DNA of 64,000 nucleotides from VRUE01 sp963770315 (GCA_963770315.1 CAVYPC010000002.1:372001-436000); one strand, 5' to 3'; counted from the stretch's first letter, positions 16,349 to 24,985 are shown. Numbers and translations are program-made. The notes: generated by a model not told the origin, from the sequence alone.

Positions 16349-16996
16349 ATGAGGGAGCAGCTCAACAGCAACCCGCTCGTCCAGCTCGCCGTGGTCGGCG
16401 TGCTGCTGGTCGGCGTCGCGATCTTCGTCATGTCTTCTGGCGGTGGCGGCGAAGAAGAAGAATCGGCGGGCGCCAGCGAAGCGACGGTGAGCGTCGCCGG
16501 CACGAGCGCGTCCGGAACCGCGACCGGGGCGACCCCGGGGGAAGCGGTCGAAGGCGCGGTCGAAGCCGCGACCGAGCAGGTAGCCGGCGGTTCGCTCTCA
16601 TCGGCCCTCTCCGCGGTCGATCAGGCCGCCAGCGTCGCTCCGCCCCTGCCGCGCCCCGTCCTCGCGGCCTGGAAGGCCAACGAGACCCTCGTCCTGCTCT
16701 TCATCCGCGCCGGCGGCATCGACGACCGGCTGGTCAAGACCGCGACCGATGGGCTGGCCGGGTTCGACAACGCCGCGGTCTTCGTCGTCCCCGCCGCCCA
16801 GATTTCCCGCTACGCGGCGATCACCGAGGGCGTCGGGGTCGACCAGGTGCCGGCGCTGGTCGTGGTCACGCCAAAGCACCTGAAGAAGACGGTCCCGACC
16901 GCCTCGGTCAGCTACGGGTTCCAGAGTCCGCAGAGCGTCGCCCAGGCGGTGATCGACGCCGGCTACAAGGGTCCGACCGTCGACTACCACCCTTGA
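16349..16996 (+). CDS. Membrane-anchored thioredoxin-fold-like protein
   Basis: This is a 215-residue protein. Residues 10-29 form one membrane helix (LVQLAVVGVLLVGVAIFVM), followed by a glutamate run and an Ala/Thr/Ser/Gly-rich linker to about residue 95. The C-terminal domain (about 100-215) looks like a thioredoxin fold: it has VLLFIRAG on the second strand and VDQVPALVVVTPK with the cis-proline position. The CxxC active site is absent, so it is unlikely to be a redox enzyme. It lies ten bases before pilB in the same direction and may be an assembly or anchoring factor of the pilus machine. That role is inferred from position only. Confidence 0.7.
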   Translation: MREQLNSNPLVQLAVVGVLLVGVAIFVMSSGGGGEEEESAGASEATVSVAGTSASGTATGATPGEAVEGAVEAATEQVAGGSLSSALSAVDQAASVAPPLPRPVLAAWKANETLVLLFIRAGGIDDRLVKTATDGLAGFDNAAVFVVPAAQISRYAAITEGVGVDQVPALVVVTPKHLKKTVPTASVSYGFQSPQSVAQAVIDAGYKGPTVDYHP

Positions 16997-17006
16997 GGGG
17001 CTGAAC

Positions 17007-18800
17007 ATGGAATCGCGGGACTTCCCGAGCCACCTGCGGCCAGTCCCCGACTCCGGCGACTCGACTGCGCCGGTGCTCGATCCCGCGGCCGGCGGCACCC
17101 CCGGCCTCACCCCGCCGCACGTCCGCGGTCGCTCCAGCGGCTTCGTCACCGACGTCATCGTCGACCTCGGCTACGTCTCCGACGACGTTGCCCGCCAGGC
17201 GATCGAGGCGGCGCGCACCGCGGGGCGCCCGCCGGAGCGGCTGCTGGTCGAGCAGCGGGCGATCAGCGCCGATCAGCTCTCGCGTGCGATCGCTGAGCGC
17301 TACGGCCTCGACCACGTCGACCTCTCCACCTACCAGGTGGACATGGCGGCGGCCAACCTGATCTCGGTCAACACGGCGCGCCGCTACCGCGCGCTGCCGG
17401 TCGGCTTCGTCGACAAGGAGACGCTGCTGGTCGCGATGGCCGACCCGACCAACGTGCTCGCGGTCGACGACATCCAGATCGCCACCGCGCTCGACTGCCG
17501 CGTCGCAGTCGCCGCCGAGGAGGACATCGAAGCGCTGATCGGCCGCCTCAACACGCTGCAGAGCGCCGTCAGCGAGGCGGTCACCGAAGGCGAGGCCGAG
17601 GCCGAGGACGAGCTGGCCGAAGTCTCCGACATGGAAGTCAGCGCCGAGGACGCGCCGGTGATCAAGCTCGTCTACAGCATCCTCGGGCAGGCGGTGGGGG
17701 AGGGCGCCTCCGATGTCCACTTCGAGCCCGGCGAAGACGAGATGCGGGTCCGCTTCCGGATCGACGGGGTGCTGCGCGAGGCGGCGCACGTGCCGAAGCG
17801 GATGGTCAACGCGGTCGTCTCCAGGGTGAAGATCATGAGCGACCTCAACATCGCCGAGAAGCGGGTGCCGCAGGACGGCCGGGTCAGCGTCACGGTCGAA
17901 GACCGCCGCGTCGACCTCCGTATCACCACCCTGCCGACCCAGCGCGGCGAGGGGGCGACGATCCGCATCCTCGACAAGGAGAACGCCCAGCGCTCGCTCG
18001 ACGAGCTCGGCATGGACGGGAACGGGCGGGAGCGCTTCGAGGAGGCCTTTCACCAGTCCTACGGGGCGGTGCTCGTCACCGGCCCGACCGGTTCGGGCAA
18101 GTCGACGACGCTCTACGCGGCGCTGCAGGAGCTCAACGAAGTCGAGAAGAACATCATCACGATCGAGGACCCGGTCGAGTACCGGCTGAACGGGGTCAAC
18201 CAGATCAACGTCAACCGCAAGGCGGGGCTCGACTTCGCCACCGGGCTGCGCTCGATCCTGCGCGCCGACCCCGACATCGTGATGGTCGGCGAGATCCGCG
18301 ACGGCGAGACCGCGCGGATCGCGATCGAGGCGGCGCTGACCGGCCACATGATGTTGACCACGCTGCACACCAACGACGCTCCCGGCGCGATCACCCGCCT
18401 GACCAAGATGGGGATCGAGGCCTTCCTGATCGCCTCCGCGGTCGACTGCGTGGTCGCCCAGCGGCTCGCCCGCAAGCTCTGCAGCCACTGCAAGCGGCGC
18501 ACGATCGTCGCGCCGCAGGCGCTGGCCGAAGCGGACATCCGGGTCGGGGGGGAGGTCGAGGCCTACGAGCCGGTCGGCTGCTCGCGCTGCAACCAGAGCG
18601 GTTACCGCGGCCGGGTCGGGATCTACTCGGTGATGGCGCTGAGCGACCACCTCAAGGAGATGATCGTCTCCCAGGCGCCGGAGGCGGAAATCGCCGCGAT
18701 GGCGCGCGAAGAGGGAATGCTGACCCTGCGCGAGGACGGCCTGCGCAAAGTCCGCGCCGGCCTCACCAGCCTCGAGGAGATAGTCCGTGTCTCGGCCTGA
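17007..18800 (+). CDS. pilB: Type IV pilus assembly ATPase PilB (GspE family)
   Basis: This 597-residue hexameric ATPase powers pilus extension from the cytoplasmic face of the membrane. Residues about 45-140 form a MshEN-type N-terminal domain (VSDDVARQAIEAARTAGR, ISADQLSRAIAERYGL), a fold that binds cyclic-di-GMP in some relatives. The central N2 domain carries SDVHFEP. Walker A is GPTGSGKSTT at residue 359, followed by an Asp box, a Walker B near DPDIVMVGEIRD and a His box TLHTNDA. The zinc-binding tetracysteine typical of PilB/GspE is present (C492, C495, C525, C528). GAGGGG precedes the ATG by seven bases. It leads a pilB-pilT-pilC run. Confidence in the PilB assignment is high given the neighbours. 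Confidence 0.95.
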   Translation: MESRDFPSHLRPVPDSGDSTAPVLDPAAGGTPGLTPPHVRGRSSGFVTDVIVDLGYVSDDVARQAIEAARTAGRPPERLLVEQRAISADQLSRAIAERYGLDHVDLSTYQVDMAAANLISVNTARRYRALPVGFVDKETLLVAMADPTNVLAVDDIQIATALDCRVAVAAEEDIEALIGRLNTLQSAVSEAVTEGEAEAEDELAEVSDMEVSAEDAPVIKLVYSILGQAVGEGASDVHFEPGEDEMRVRFRIDGVLREAAHVPKRMVNAVVSRVKIMSDLNIAEKRVPQDGRVSVTVEDRRVDLRITTLPTQRGEGATIRILDKENAQRSLDELGMDGNGRERFEEAFHQSYGAVLVTGPTGSGKSTTLYAALQELNEVEKNIITIEDPVEYRLNGVNQINVNRKAGLDFATGLRSILRADPDIVMVGEIRDGETARIAIEAALTGHMMLTTLHTNDAPGAITRLTKMGIEAFLIASAVDCVVAQRLARKLCSHCKRRTIVAPQALAEADIRVGGEVEAYEPVGCSRCNQSGYRGRVGIYSVMALSDHLKEMIVSQAPEAEIAAMAREEGMLTLREDGLRKVRAGLTSLEEIVRVSA

Positions 18801-18869
18801 GCGTCCCGACGGCAGCGATACTCGGTACCCGGTATTCAGGAATTGGCCCGGACGGTCGATCTAGGCCTC

Positions 18870-20015
18870 ATGGCCTTCGATTTCGCAGAGGTGCTCCGCC
18901 GCATGGTCGAGAGCCGCGCCTCGGACGTGCACATCACGCCGGGGGCGCCGCCGTCGATGCGCGACAAGGGCAAGATCGTGCCGATGGAGGGCTTCGCCGT
19001 GCTCAGCGGCCAGGAGACCCGCGAGGTCGTCTACAGCATCCTCAACGACGACCAGCGCAAACGCTTCGAGAACAACAAACAACTCGATTTCGCCTACGCG
19101 ATCCCCGGCGTCGCCCGCTTCCGCGTCAACTGCTTCTTCCAGCGCGGCTCGGTCAGCGCCGCCTTCCGCCTGGTGCCGCAGGACATCCCCGCCCTCGACT
19201 CGCTCGGCGTGCCGCAGGTGCTGCGCGAGCTCTGCGCCAAGCCGCGCGGCTTTGTGCTCGTCACCGGCCCGACCGGCTCGGGCAAGTCGACGACCCTGGC
19301 GGCGATGATCGACGTGATCAACTCCGAGAACCAGGATCACATCCTGACGATCGAGGACCCGATCGAGTTCCTGCACCAGCACAAACGCTCGATCGTCAAC
19401 CAGCGCGAGGTCGGCTCCGACGCGCCCGACTTCGCCCTCGGCCTGCGCGCCGCCCTGCGAGAGGATCCCGACGTGATCCTGGTCGGCGAGATGCGCGACC
19501 TGGAGACGGTCTCCACGGCGCTGACCGCGGCCGAGACCGGCCACCTCGTCTTCGCCACCCTGCACACCCAGTCGACGGCGCAGACCGTCGACCGGATCAT
19601 CGACGTCTTCCCGCCTCAGCAGCAGGGGCAGGTGCGGACCCAGCTCTCGATCGCCCTGCAGGGGATCGTCACCCAGCAGCTGCTGCCGACCGCCGACGGG
19701 ATGGGGAGGACGGTCGCCACCGAGGTGCTGGTGCCGACGCCGGCGATCCGCAACCTGATCCGCGAGGGCAAGACGCACCAGATCTACGCCGCCGTGCAGA
19801 CCTCCGGCGCGGTCGGCATGCAGACGATGGACGCCGATCTAGCGCGGCTGGTGCGTGCGGGGACGATCACGCGCACGCTGGCCGAACAGCGCGCCTCGGT
19901 CCCCGAGGAGCTCAAGCGCCTGCTCGGCCCCGAAGCGGTGCCGACCGCTGCGATGCAGGCCAACGGGTTTGCGCAGGCTCCTCCGTCGCAGCCCATCTAC
20001 GCCCCAGGGGCATAG
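18870..20015 (+). CDS. pilT: Type IV pilus retraction ATPase PilT
   Basis: PilT is the hexameric ATPase that depolymerises the pilus during twitching or DNA uptake. The frame is open from TTG 18843, but ATG 18870 (381 residues) fits the usual PilT N-terminus (MAFDFAEVLRRMVESRASDVHI). Both have weak ribosome sites. Visible motifs are Walker A GPTGSGKSTT at residue 133 (from ATG 18870), an Asp box, Walker B DPDVILVGEMRD, and the PilT signature AIRNLIREGKTHQ needed for retraction in relatives. The C-terminus ends in a Pro/Ala/Gln-rich tail. It sits between pilB and pilC, and pilC starts four bases after its stop. Confidence 0.93.
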   Translation: MAFDFAEVLRRMVESRASDVHITPGAPPSMRDKGKIVPMEGFAVLSGQETREVVYSILNDDQRKRFENNKQLDFAYAIPGVARFRVNCFFQRGSVSAAFRLVPQDIPALDSLGVPQVLRELCAKPRGFVLVTGPTGSGKSTTLAAMIDVINSENQDHILTIEDPIEFLHQHKRSIVNQREVGSDAPDFALGLRAALREDPDVILVGEMRDLETVSTALTAAETGHLVFATLHTQSTAQTVDRIIDVFPPQQQGQVRTQLSIALQGIVTQQLLPTADGMGRTVATEVLVPTPAIRNLIREGKTHQIYAAVQTSGAVGMQTMDADLARLVRAGTITRTLAEQRASVPEELKRLLGPEAVPTAAMQANGFAQAPPSQPIYAPGA

Positions 20016-20018
20016 CCG

Positions 20019-21263
20019 GTGGCGGGCGCCAGCACCTTCGCCTTCCGGGCGATGGACGTCGCCGGGGCCGCCACCGCGGGTGAGCTCGAGGCTCAGTCCA
20101 AGGCGCAGGTCACCGAGCAGCTGCGCCAGCGCGGCCTGATCGTCCTCGACGTCAGCGAGAAGAAAGCCCCGTTCGCGATCGAGGACATCTTCAAACGCTG
20201 GCAGTCGGTCGACGTGCGCGAGCTCGCCGTCTTCTCGCGCCAGTTCGCCACCCTGGTCGCCGCGGGGATGCCGATGCTGCGCACCCTGCACACGCTCGAG
20301 GAACAGACGAAGGACGAGAAGATCAAGGTCGCCGTAGCCGGGCTTCGGGCCGACGTCGAGGCCGGCAGCACGCTGGAGCAGGCGATGGAGCGCCACCCGG
20401 ACGTCTTCAACCGCCTCTACCGGGCGATGGTCCGCTCCGGCGAGGAATCGGGCCGGCTGGAGGACTCGCTCGATCGGGTCGCCTTCCAGGTGGAGAAAGC
20501 CGACGCGCTGAGGCGCCAGGTCAAATCGGCGCTGATGTATCCGCTGCTGGTCTTCGGCTTCGCGGCAATGGCGCTGATCGGGATCGTCGCCTTCGTCATT
20601 CCCGTCTTCGCCAAGGTCTTTGAAGAACTCGCCGCGGAACACCCCGAAGAAGAAGGCGGCCTGCCGATTCCGACCCAGATCTGCGTCTCGGCTTCACACG
20701 CGATCACCGGCTACTGGTTCATCCTCATTCCGGCGTTGGTCGGCCTGACCGTCGGCTTCTTCCAGTGGAAGAAGACCGACCGCGGCAAGGAGATGTGGGA
20801 CCGCTTCAAACTTCGCCTTCCGGCGCAGATCGGCGACGTGATCCAGAAGGTGGCCCTGGCCCGCTGGTCGCGCACCTTCGCCGGCTCGGTCTCGGCCGGC
20901 GTGCCGATGCTGCAGTCGATCAAGCTGACCGGCGAAACGGCCGGCAACGTCGTCATCGAGCAGGCGATGGAGGATCTCTACGCCGCCGCCAAGCGCGGCG
21001 GCTCGCTGGCCGGGCCGATCGAGCGCAACCCGATCTTCCCGCCGATGGTCGGCCACATGGTCGCGGTCGGAGAGGAAACCGGTCAGCTCGAGCACATGCT
21101 CTCCAAAGTCGCCGACTTCTACGAGACCGAGGTCGACGCCAAAGTCAAAGCCCTCACCTCCCTGATCGAGCCCCTGATGATCGTCTTCGTAGGCGGCGTA
21201 GTCGGCTTCATCGTGATCTCGATGTATCTGCCGATCTTCAGCCTCTACGAAAAGATTCGCTGA
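20019..21263 (+). CDS. pilC: Type IV pilus inner-membrane platform protein PilC
   Basis: This 414-residue protein starts at GTG 20019. PilC is the polytopic platform that couples PilB/PilT rotation to pilin insertion. There are two T2SSF domains: residues about 70-195 (VFSRQFATLVAAGMPM, LRQVKSALMYP) and about 275-395 (ALARWSRTFAGSVSAGVPML, FPPMVGHMVAVGEETG). Three hydrophobic helices are seen at about 178-205, 225-250 and 380-405. The N-terminus contains the usual FAFRAMDVAG stretch. It is co-directional with pilB and pilT and probably translated from the same message. Confidence 0.95.
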   Translation: MAGASTFAFRAMDVAGAATAGELEAQSKAQVTEQLRQRGLIVLDVSEKKAPFAIEDIFKRWQSVDVRELAVFSRQFATLVAAGMPMLRTLHTLEEQTKDEKIKVAVAGLRADVEAGSTLEQAMERHPDVFNRLYRAMVRSGEESGRLEDSLDRVAFQVEKADALRRQVKSALMYPLLVFGFAAMALIGIVAFVIPVFAKVFEELAAEHPEEEGGLPIPTQICVSASHAITGYWFILIPALVGLTVGFFQWKKTDRGKEMWDRFKLRLPAQIGDVIQKVALARWSRTFAGSVSAGVPMLQSIKLTGETAGNVVIEQAMEDLYAAAKRGGSLAGPIERNPIFPPMVGHMVAVGEETGQLEHMLSKVADFYETEVDAKVKALTSLIEPLMIVFVGGVVGFIVISMYLPIFSLYEKIR

Positions 21264-21307
21264 GCCATACGAGTCGGTCCGGGTCTAGCCTTACAGAGCT
21301 TCTCAAG

Positions 21308-21358
21308 CTTTAAAGGGTTAGCTTGCTATCCTTTAAAAGCGTCGCAAGTTTTGAAAGG
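21308..21358 (+). promoter_or_regulatory. Triple CTTTAAAG-type operator upstream of the Fic gene
   Basis: Three related AT-rich sites lie in the 106-base gap before the Fic gene: CTTTAAAGG (21308-21316), CCTTTAAAAG (21330-21339) and TTTTGAAAG (21350-21358). Their centres are about 20-22 bases apart, roughly two helical turns each. The first two are inverted relative to each other. This looks like a cooperative operator or phased promoter region. Confidence 0.5.
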
Positions 21359-21369
21359 ATGCCGGCAGC

Positions 21370-22590
21370 GTGAATCAGACTGCAAATTCCTTGCTCGAAC
21401 CTCTCGGTCACCATGAGCGTCGCCTGTGGGAGCCGAACCCCGGTGCAATGGGTGGACGGCTGGCCCGTCGCGGGGGATGGTATGAGGCCTTCATACCGGT
21501 GGAGATCGCCGATCGCGGTTTCGCCCTCGACGAAGATGTGGTTGCAACCGTCGCGTCGGCCACCAAAGCACTTGCGCGCCTCGACTCGACCGAGCCGCGC
21601 CTCACCTCGCTCAACGCCTTGGCAACTGCGCTGCTGCGCTCGGAGAGCACTGCCTCCTCGCGGATAGAGGGCCTTGCGATCTCGCAGAAACGCCTGGCCC
21701 GCGCCTCATTCGAGGATGCGGACTGGCAGGCGAAAGACAACACCGCCACCGAGATCCTCGGCAACGTGAAAGCGATGCAGCAGGCGATTGCACTGGGGGT
21801 CTCTGGCGAGGAGATCTCGGTCGATGACATACGCGACATCCATCGCACGCTCTTGCGCTTCTCGGTCGATCGAGAGATCGCCGGTGTGATCCGAACCACG
21901 CAGAACTGGATCGGCACTAACCACTTCCACCCAGTTGGAGCGGTGTATGTGCCGCCTCCGCCGGAGCACGTGCAACGACTGCTCGAGGATCTCTGCCGCT
22001 TCATCGCGCGCGATGACCTCGCGCCGATCGCGCAGGCGGCGATCGTCCACGCTCAGTTCGAGAACATCCATCCGTTTGCGGACGGCAACGGCCGGGTGGG
22101 TCGTGCGTTGATTCACACTGTCCTGCGCCGCACCGGAGAGGCGGTCAACTATGTCCCGCCGATCAGTCTCGTGCTGGCGGCGGCGCAGAAATCCTACGTC
22201 GCCGGATTCGGTGAGTTCAGCAGCGGCGATGTGAGCAGTTGGTGCGATCTCTTCGCCGCGGCGACCGAGCGAGCAGCGGGCGAAGCGGAGCGGATGGCCA
22301 TGACGATCGACGGTCGACAGGTTGAGTGGCTGCAACGACTGGGCAATCCCCGCAGCGATGCCGTGGTACGCCAGCTGATCGCCAACCTGCCCGGCCAGCC
22401 GGTGATCGACGTTGCCACCGGGAGCAGATTGACCGGCAGATCCCACGTGGCCGTGAGCAACGCCCTCGTGCAGATGGAAGAGGCGGGCATAGTTCGCAAG
22501 CTCAACGAGAAAAAGTGGGGCAGGGCCTGGGAGTGCGATGAGCTGCTCGGGCTGCTCGAAGACTTCGAGGCGTCAGTCACCGTGGCTTGA
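21370..22590 (+). CDS. Fic family AMPylase with N-terminal inhibitory motif
   Basis: This 406-residue protein starts at GTG 21370. Fic proteins transfer AMP (or another nucleotide part) to target protein hydroxyls. The catalytic motif HPFADGNGRVGR is complete at residues 234-245. The autoinhibitory helix motif S-x3-E-G is at residues 96-101 (class II, inhibition from the N-terminal side). The GVIRTTQNWIG signature is present, and a winged-helix-like C-terminus follows (GRSHVAVSNALVQMEEAGIVRKL). It resembles the widespread stand-alone Fic/DOC proteins with an appended DNA-binding domain, so autoregulation at the upstream operator is plausible. It is inserted between pilC and pilA. No separate antitoxin gene is adjacent. 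Confidence 0.9.
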   Translation: MNQTANSLLEPLGHHERRLWEPNPGAMGGRLARRGGWYEAFIPVEIADRGFALDEDVVATVASATKALARLDSTEPRLTSLNALATALLRSESTASSRIEGLAISQKRLARASFEDADWQAKDNTATEILGNVKAMQQAIALGVSGEEISVDDIRDIHRTLLRFSVDREIAGVIRTTQNWIGTNHFHPVGAVYVPPPPEHVQRLLEDLCRFIARDDLAPIAQAAIVHAQFENIHPFADGNGRVGRALIHTVLRRTGEAVNYVPPISLVLAAAQKSYVAGFGEFSSGDVSSWCDLFAAATERAAGEAERMAMTIDGRQVEWLQRLGNPRSDAVVRQLIANLPGQPVIDVATGSRLTGRSHVAVSNALVQMEEAGIVRKLNEKKWGRAWECDELLGLLEDFEASVTVA

Positions 22591-22732
22591 CAGAGCTGAG
22601 TGTTACTCAGTTATATGAGGGAACTGTCGGCGGGTGATCGAGTGGCCTGACTTTTGGCTCGATGAAGACCAAATTTCGGGGATCAAGGGATCTGGCAGGT
22701 GGTCGATTAGGGGTCTGTGATGAATCTGCCAG

Positions 22733-22823
22733 TGCTTCGGTGCAAAAGGCAAACCCGCTGCGAGGCGGGGGCGCAAAGCTTGCGGGGCTTCCATCCGGAA
22801 GCCGGCCGGGCTACCACCGGGGT
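22733..22823 (+). promoter_or_regulatory. Cyclic-di-GMP class I riboswitch (GEMM-I) controlling pilA
   Basis: The leader of the pilin gene matches the GEMM-I core. CGGTG (22738-22742) can pair with CACCG (22815-22819) as P1. GGCAAACC follows at 22749-22756. A P2 hairpin CCCGC/GCGGG carries a GCGA tetraloop, then GGCGCAAAGC at 22770-22779. The P3 hairpin is built on GGCTTCC/GGAAGCC, and the closing strand contains CCGGGCTACC. Order, spacing and the GNRA loop agree with the known aptamer. GEMM-I RNAs bind cyclic-di-GMP and control motility and pilus genes in other bacteria. The sign of regulation is not evident from the sequence. Confidence 0.87.
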
Positions 22824-22873
22824 CGACAGACACCACGTGGCTGAAACGCGACGGGGCTCTGGCGAAACCGAAA

Positions 22874-22889
22874 AGACCATAGGAGGTCT
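22874..22889 (+). promoter_or_regulatory. Small hairpin over the pilA ribosome site
   Basis: AGACC (22874-22878) can pair with GGTCT (22885-22889), placing AGGAGG (22881-22886) in the loop and stem. It is a candidate translational expression platform for the upstream riboswitch. A 5-bp stem is weak on its own. Confidence 0.45.
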
Positions 22890-22895
22890 GTTCTG

Positions 22896-23393
22896 ATGTT
22901 TCTCCAGAATCTCCGGGCCAAAGTAGGCGCCCGGCTCAACGGCGACAAGGGCGAGGCCGGCTTCACGCTGATCGAGCTCCTCGTCGTCATGCTCATCCTC
23001 GGCATCCTCGCCGCGATCGCCATCCCCGCCTTCTTCAACCAGCGGGAAAAGGCCAACGACGCGCAGGCCAAGTCGATGGCTCGTACCGCGGAGACCGCGA
23101 TGGAGACCTACTCCACCGAAAACAGCGGTAAATACAACCTCGTAACCCCAACGAAGCTCCACGAAATCGAGAACACGATCACCGTTAACGAAGGCACCAC
23201 GCCGACCGGCCCGTACCTTTCAGCGGCCGCTTCATCGGGCACGAATGGCGGTGGCTACACGCTGACGGTTACCTCGCCTGCAACCAGTAACACGTTCTCG
23301 ATTGCCCGAGCGGAAGGCTCCGGTGTGCCGACGTTTACCTGTACCACGGCACCCAAGGGAGGGTGTCCGACCGGGGGCGACTGGAGTAAATAG
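22896..23393 (+). CDS. pilA: Type IV major pilin PilA
   Basis: This 165-residue type IVa prepilin has the leader MFLQNLRAKVGARLNGDKGEAG (22 residues), cleaved before FTLIELL, with Glu at mature position 5. The conserved hydrophobic helix runs to about residue 50 (ILAAIAIPAFFNQ). The globular domain is Thr/Gly-rich and contains two cysteines near the C-terminus (FTCTT, GGCPTGGDWSK) that would form the disulfide D-loop. AGGAGG lies ten bases before the ATG. It is preceded by the riboswitch and followed by a strong terminator, so it can be made at much higher levels than neighbouring genes. This is consistent with a major subunit. Confidence 0.93.
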   Translation: MFLQNLRAKVGARLNGDKGEAGFTLIELLVVMLILGILAAIAIPAFFNQREKANDAQAKSMARTAETAMETYSTENSGKYNLVTPTKLHEIENTITVNEGTTPTGPYLSAAASSGTNGGGYTLTVTSPATSNTFSIARAEGSGVPTFTCTTAPKGGCPTGGDWSK

Positions 23394-23438
23394 TCGTCTG
23401 ACTTGAAGTTTGGCCCGACATGGCCAATGAATGAATTT

Positions 23439-23470
23439 GTAAAGGGCGGGCCTTCGGGCCCGCCCTTTAC
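23439..23470 (+). terminator. Strong intrinsic terminator after pilA
   Basis: A 14-bp perfect stem (23439-23452 with 23457-23470) has a TTCG tetraloop and is followed a few bases later by TTTTT. This is the most canonical intrinsic terminator in the window and separates pilA from the minor pilin genes. Confidence 0.92.
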
Positions 23471-23582
23471 CTATTTTTGGCCTAGACGTTTGGTCGATAC
23501 GTCCATGAAATGCGTCTCCACTGCGGGTATATGGGCTCTTAGCTCAAGACCATCGGCGATCCGTCGATCTAGAAATGGACGT

Positions 23583-24980
23583 ATGACCGTGGTCAATCGA
23601 CTTGTCAGCCGAATCTTCTCTCGCCTCGCCTCGGAGCGAGGCTTCGCCATCCCGACCGTGATGCTGATGACGGTTGCGGCGATGGGGGTCGCCACGGTCG
23701 GCGTGATGGCCTCGATCCAGGGACAGAGCGGTGTCGTGCGGGACCAGGGGACCAAGACTGCCCTCGAGGTCGCCGAATCGGGCGTCAACCAAGCCCTTCT
23801 CTATTACAACCGCGGCGTGGCCCCCTGCACTCCGGCCGGCGAAGGCGACTGGTGCGGTCCGGTGACCGGCATGTCGGTCAATGGCGGCGCCGTCGCGTAC
23901 TGGTCGCGGCTGGTAAGCGGAAAAGACTGTGGAGTCGGCAACGAAGTCGACTGCGTCGAGATCGTCTCCCAGGGTACGGTCGGCGGGGTGACCCGCCGCG
24001 TCGACGTCAGCGCCTCCACCGTCCCAACCGAGGAATCGGCGGGCCCTGGGCCATTTGCCACGGCCGGCGTGCTTTCGCTTGAATCGATGTCTCTGGACTC
24101 GAACGCCGCCATTCACACCGGGGCCTCGACGAATGGGAATCTGACGCTCAGAAGCAACGCCAAGCAGTGCGGTCAGGCGAGTGTCGGCATCGGCAAAGAA
24201 ATGAAGATGGAAGGCAACTCGAAGTACTACTCGAACTCGAAATGCACGACCAGCTACAGCACCTACCTCAAACAGGAGCTCACCTTGCCCCCGGTCAATC
24301 AGGGCGATGCGACTACCAACAACGACAACGGGCGCTTCTTCACCCAGGACCTCGTCAGCGGTAACAAGGCGGATGCCTGCTGGAACGGATTTACCGCAGA
24401 AGGCAAAAAAACCACGAACTGCGGCACGCGGGCCCTATTGGTCGACAACAACAGCGCGCTGACGCTCAGCGGCTCCGTCTACAGCTTCTGCAAGCTGACG
24501 CTGCGCAGCAACAGCGCGCTCTATGTCAAGGCCGGGTCGAACGTGACGATCTACTTCGACTCCCCCGAGGCCTGTGGATACGCGTCCGGGACCAAGCAGC
24601 TGGACCTTCAATCGAACTCGCGGATCACCTCGGCCACCGGGAGCCCGATCAGCGTGGCGATGCTCTTCGTCGGCTCGGAAACCCGCTCGACCAAGATCCT
24701 GCTCAACAGCAACACGACGGTCAACGGGCCCTGCGACCAGAACTTCGTCATCTATGCGCCGCGATCAGAAGTTGAACTGAACAGCAATTCGCGCTTCTGC
24801 GGTGCGATCGCCGGCAAGACCGTGCACCTCGACTCGAACTCCGAAGTCTGGTCGGCGAGCGGCTCGGAAAGCTTCAGCCTGCCGGGGCTTGAATTGCCTG
24901 AAACCGCGGCCCACTACACGCCCTACCGGTTTCTCGAATGCTCTGCAGTGGAAGCAAACCCACCCGACGCGGGGTGCTGA
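23583..24980 (+). CDS. PilX-like minor pilin / large pilus-associated protein
   Basis: The start is set at ATG 23583 (465 residues), because MTVVNRLVSRIFSRLASERG resembles a prepilin leader. The frame upstream overlaps the pilA terminator. Cleavage would fall before FAIPTVMLM. Mature position 5 is Thr, not Glu, as in some PilX/GspK-type subunits. A helix of about 30 residues is followed by VAESGVNQALLYYNR, typical of PilX N-termini. The remaining 380 residues are rich in Ser/Asn/Thr repeats (LTLRSNAK, ALTLSGSVY, LDLQSNSRI, VELNSNSRFCG), resembling a parallel beta helix. Probably a tip or minor component. It overlaps the next reading frame closely. Confidence 0.8.
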   Translation: MTVVNRLVSRIFSRLASERGFAIPTVMLMTVAAMGVATVGVMASIQGQSGVVRDQGTKTALEVAESGVNQALLYYNRGVAPCTPAGEGDWCGPVTGMSVNGGAVAYWSRLVSGKDCGVGNEVDCVEIVSQGTVGGVTRRVDVSASTVPTEESAGPGPFATAGVLSLESMSLDSNAAIHTGASTNGNLTLRSNAKQCGQASVGIGKEMKMEGNSKYYSNSKCTTSYSTYLKQELTLPPVNQGDATTNNDNGRFFTQDLVSGNKADACWNGFTAEGKKTTNCGTRALLVDNNSALTLSGSVYSFCKLTLRSNSALYVKAGSNVTIYFDSPEACGYASGTKQLDLQSNSRITSATGSPISVAMLFVGSETRSTKILLNSNTTVNGPCDQNFVIYAPRSEVELNSNSRFCGAIAGKTVHLDSNSEVWSASGSESFSLPGLELPETAAHYTPYRFLECSAVEANPPDAGC

Positions 24981-24985
24981 GTCCG

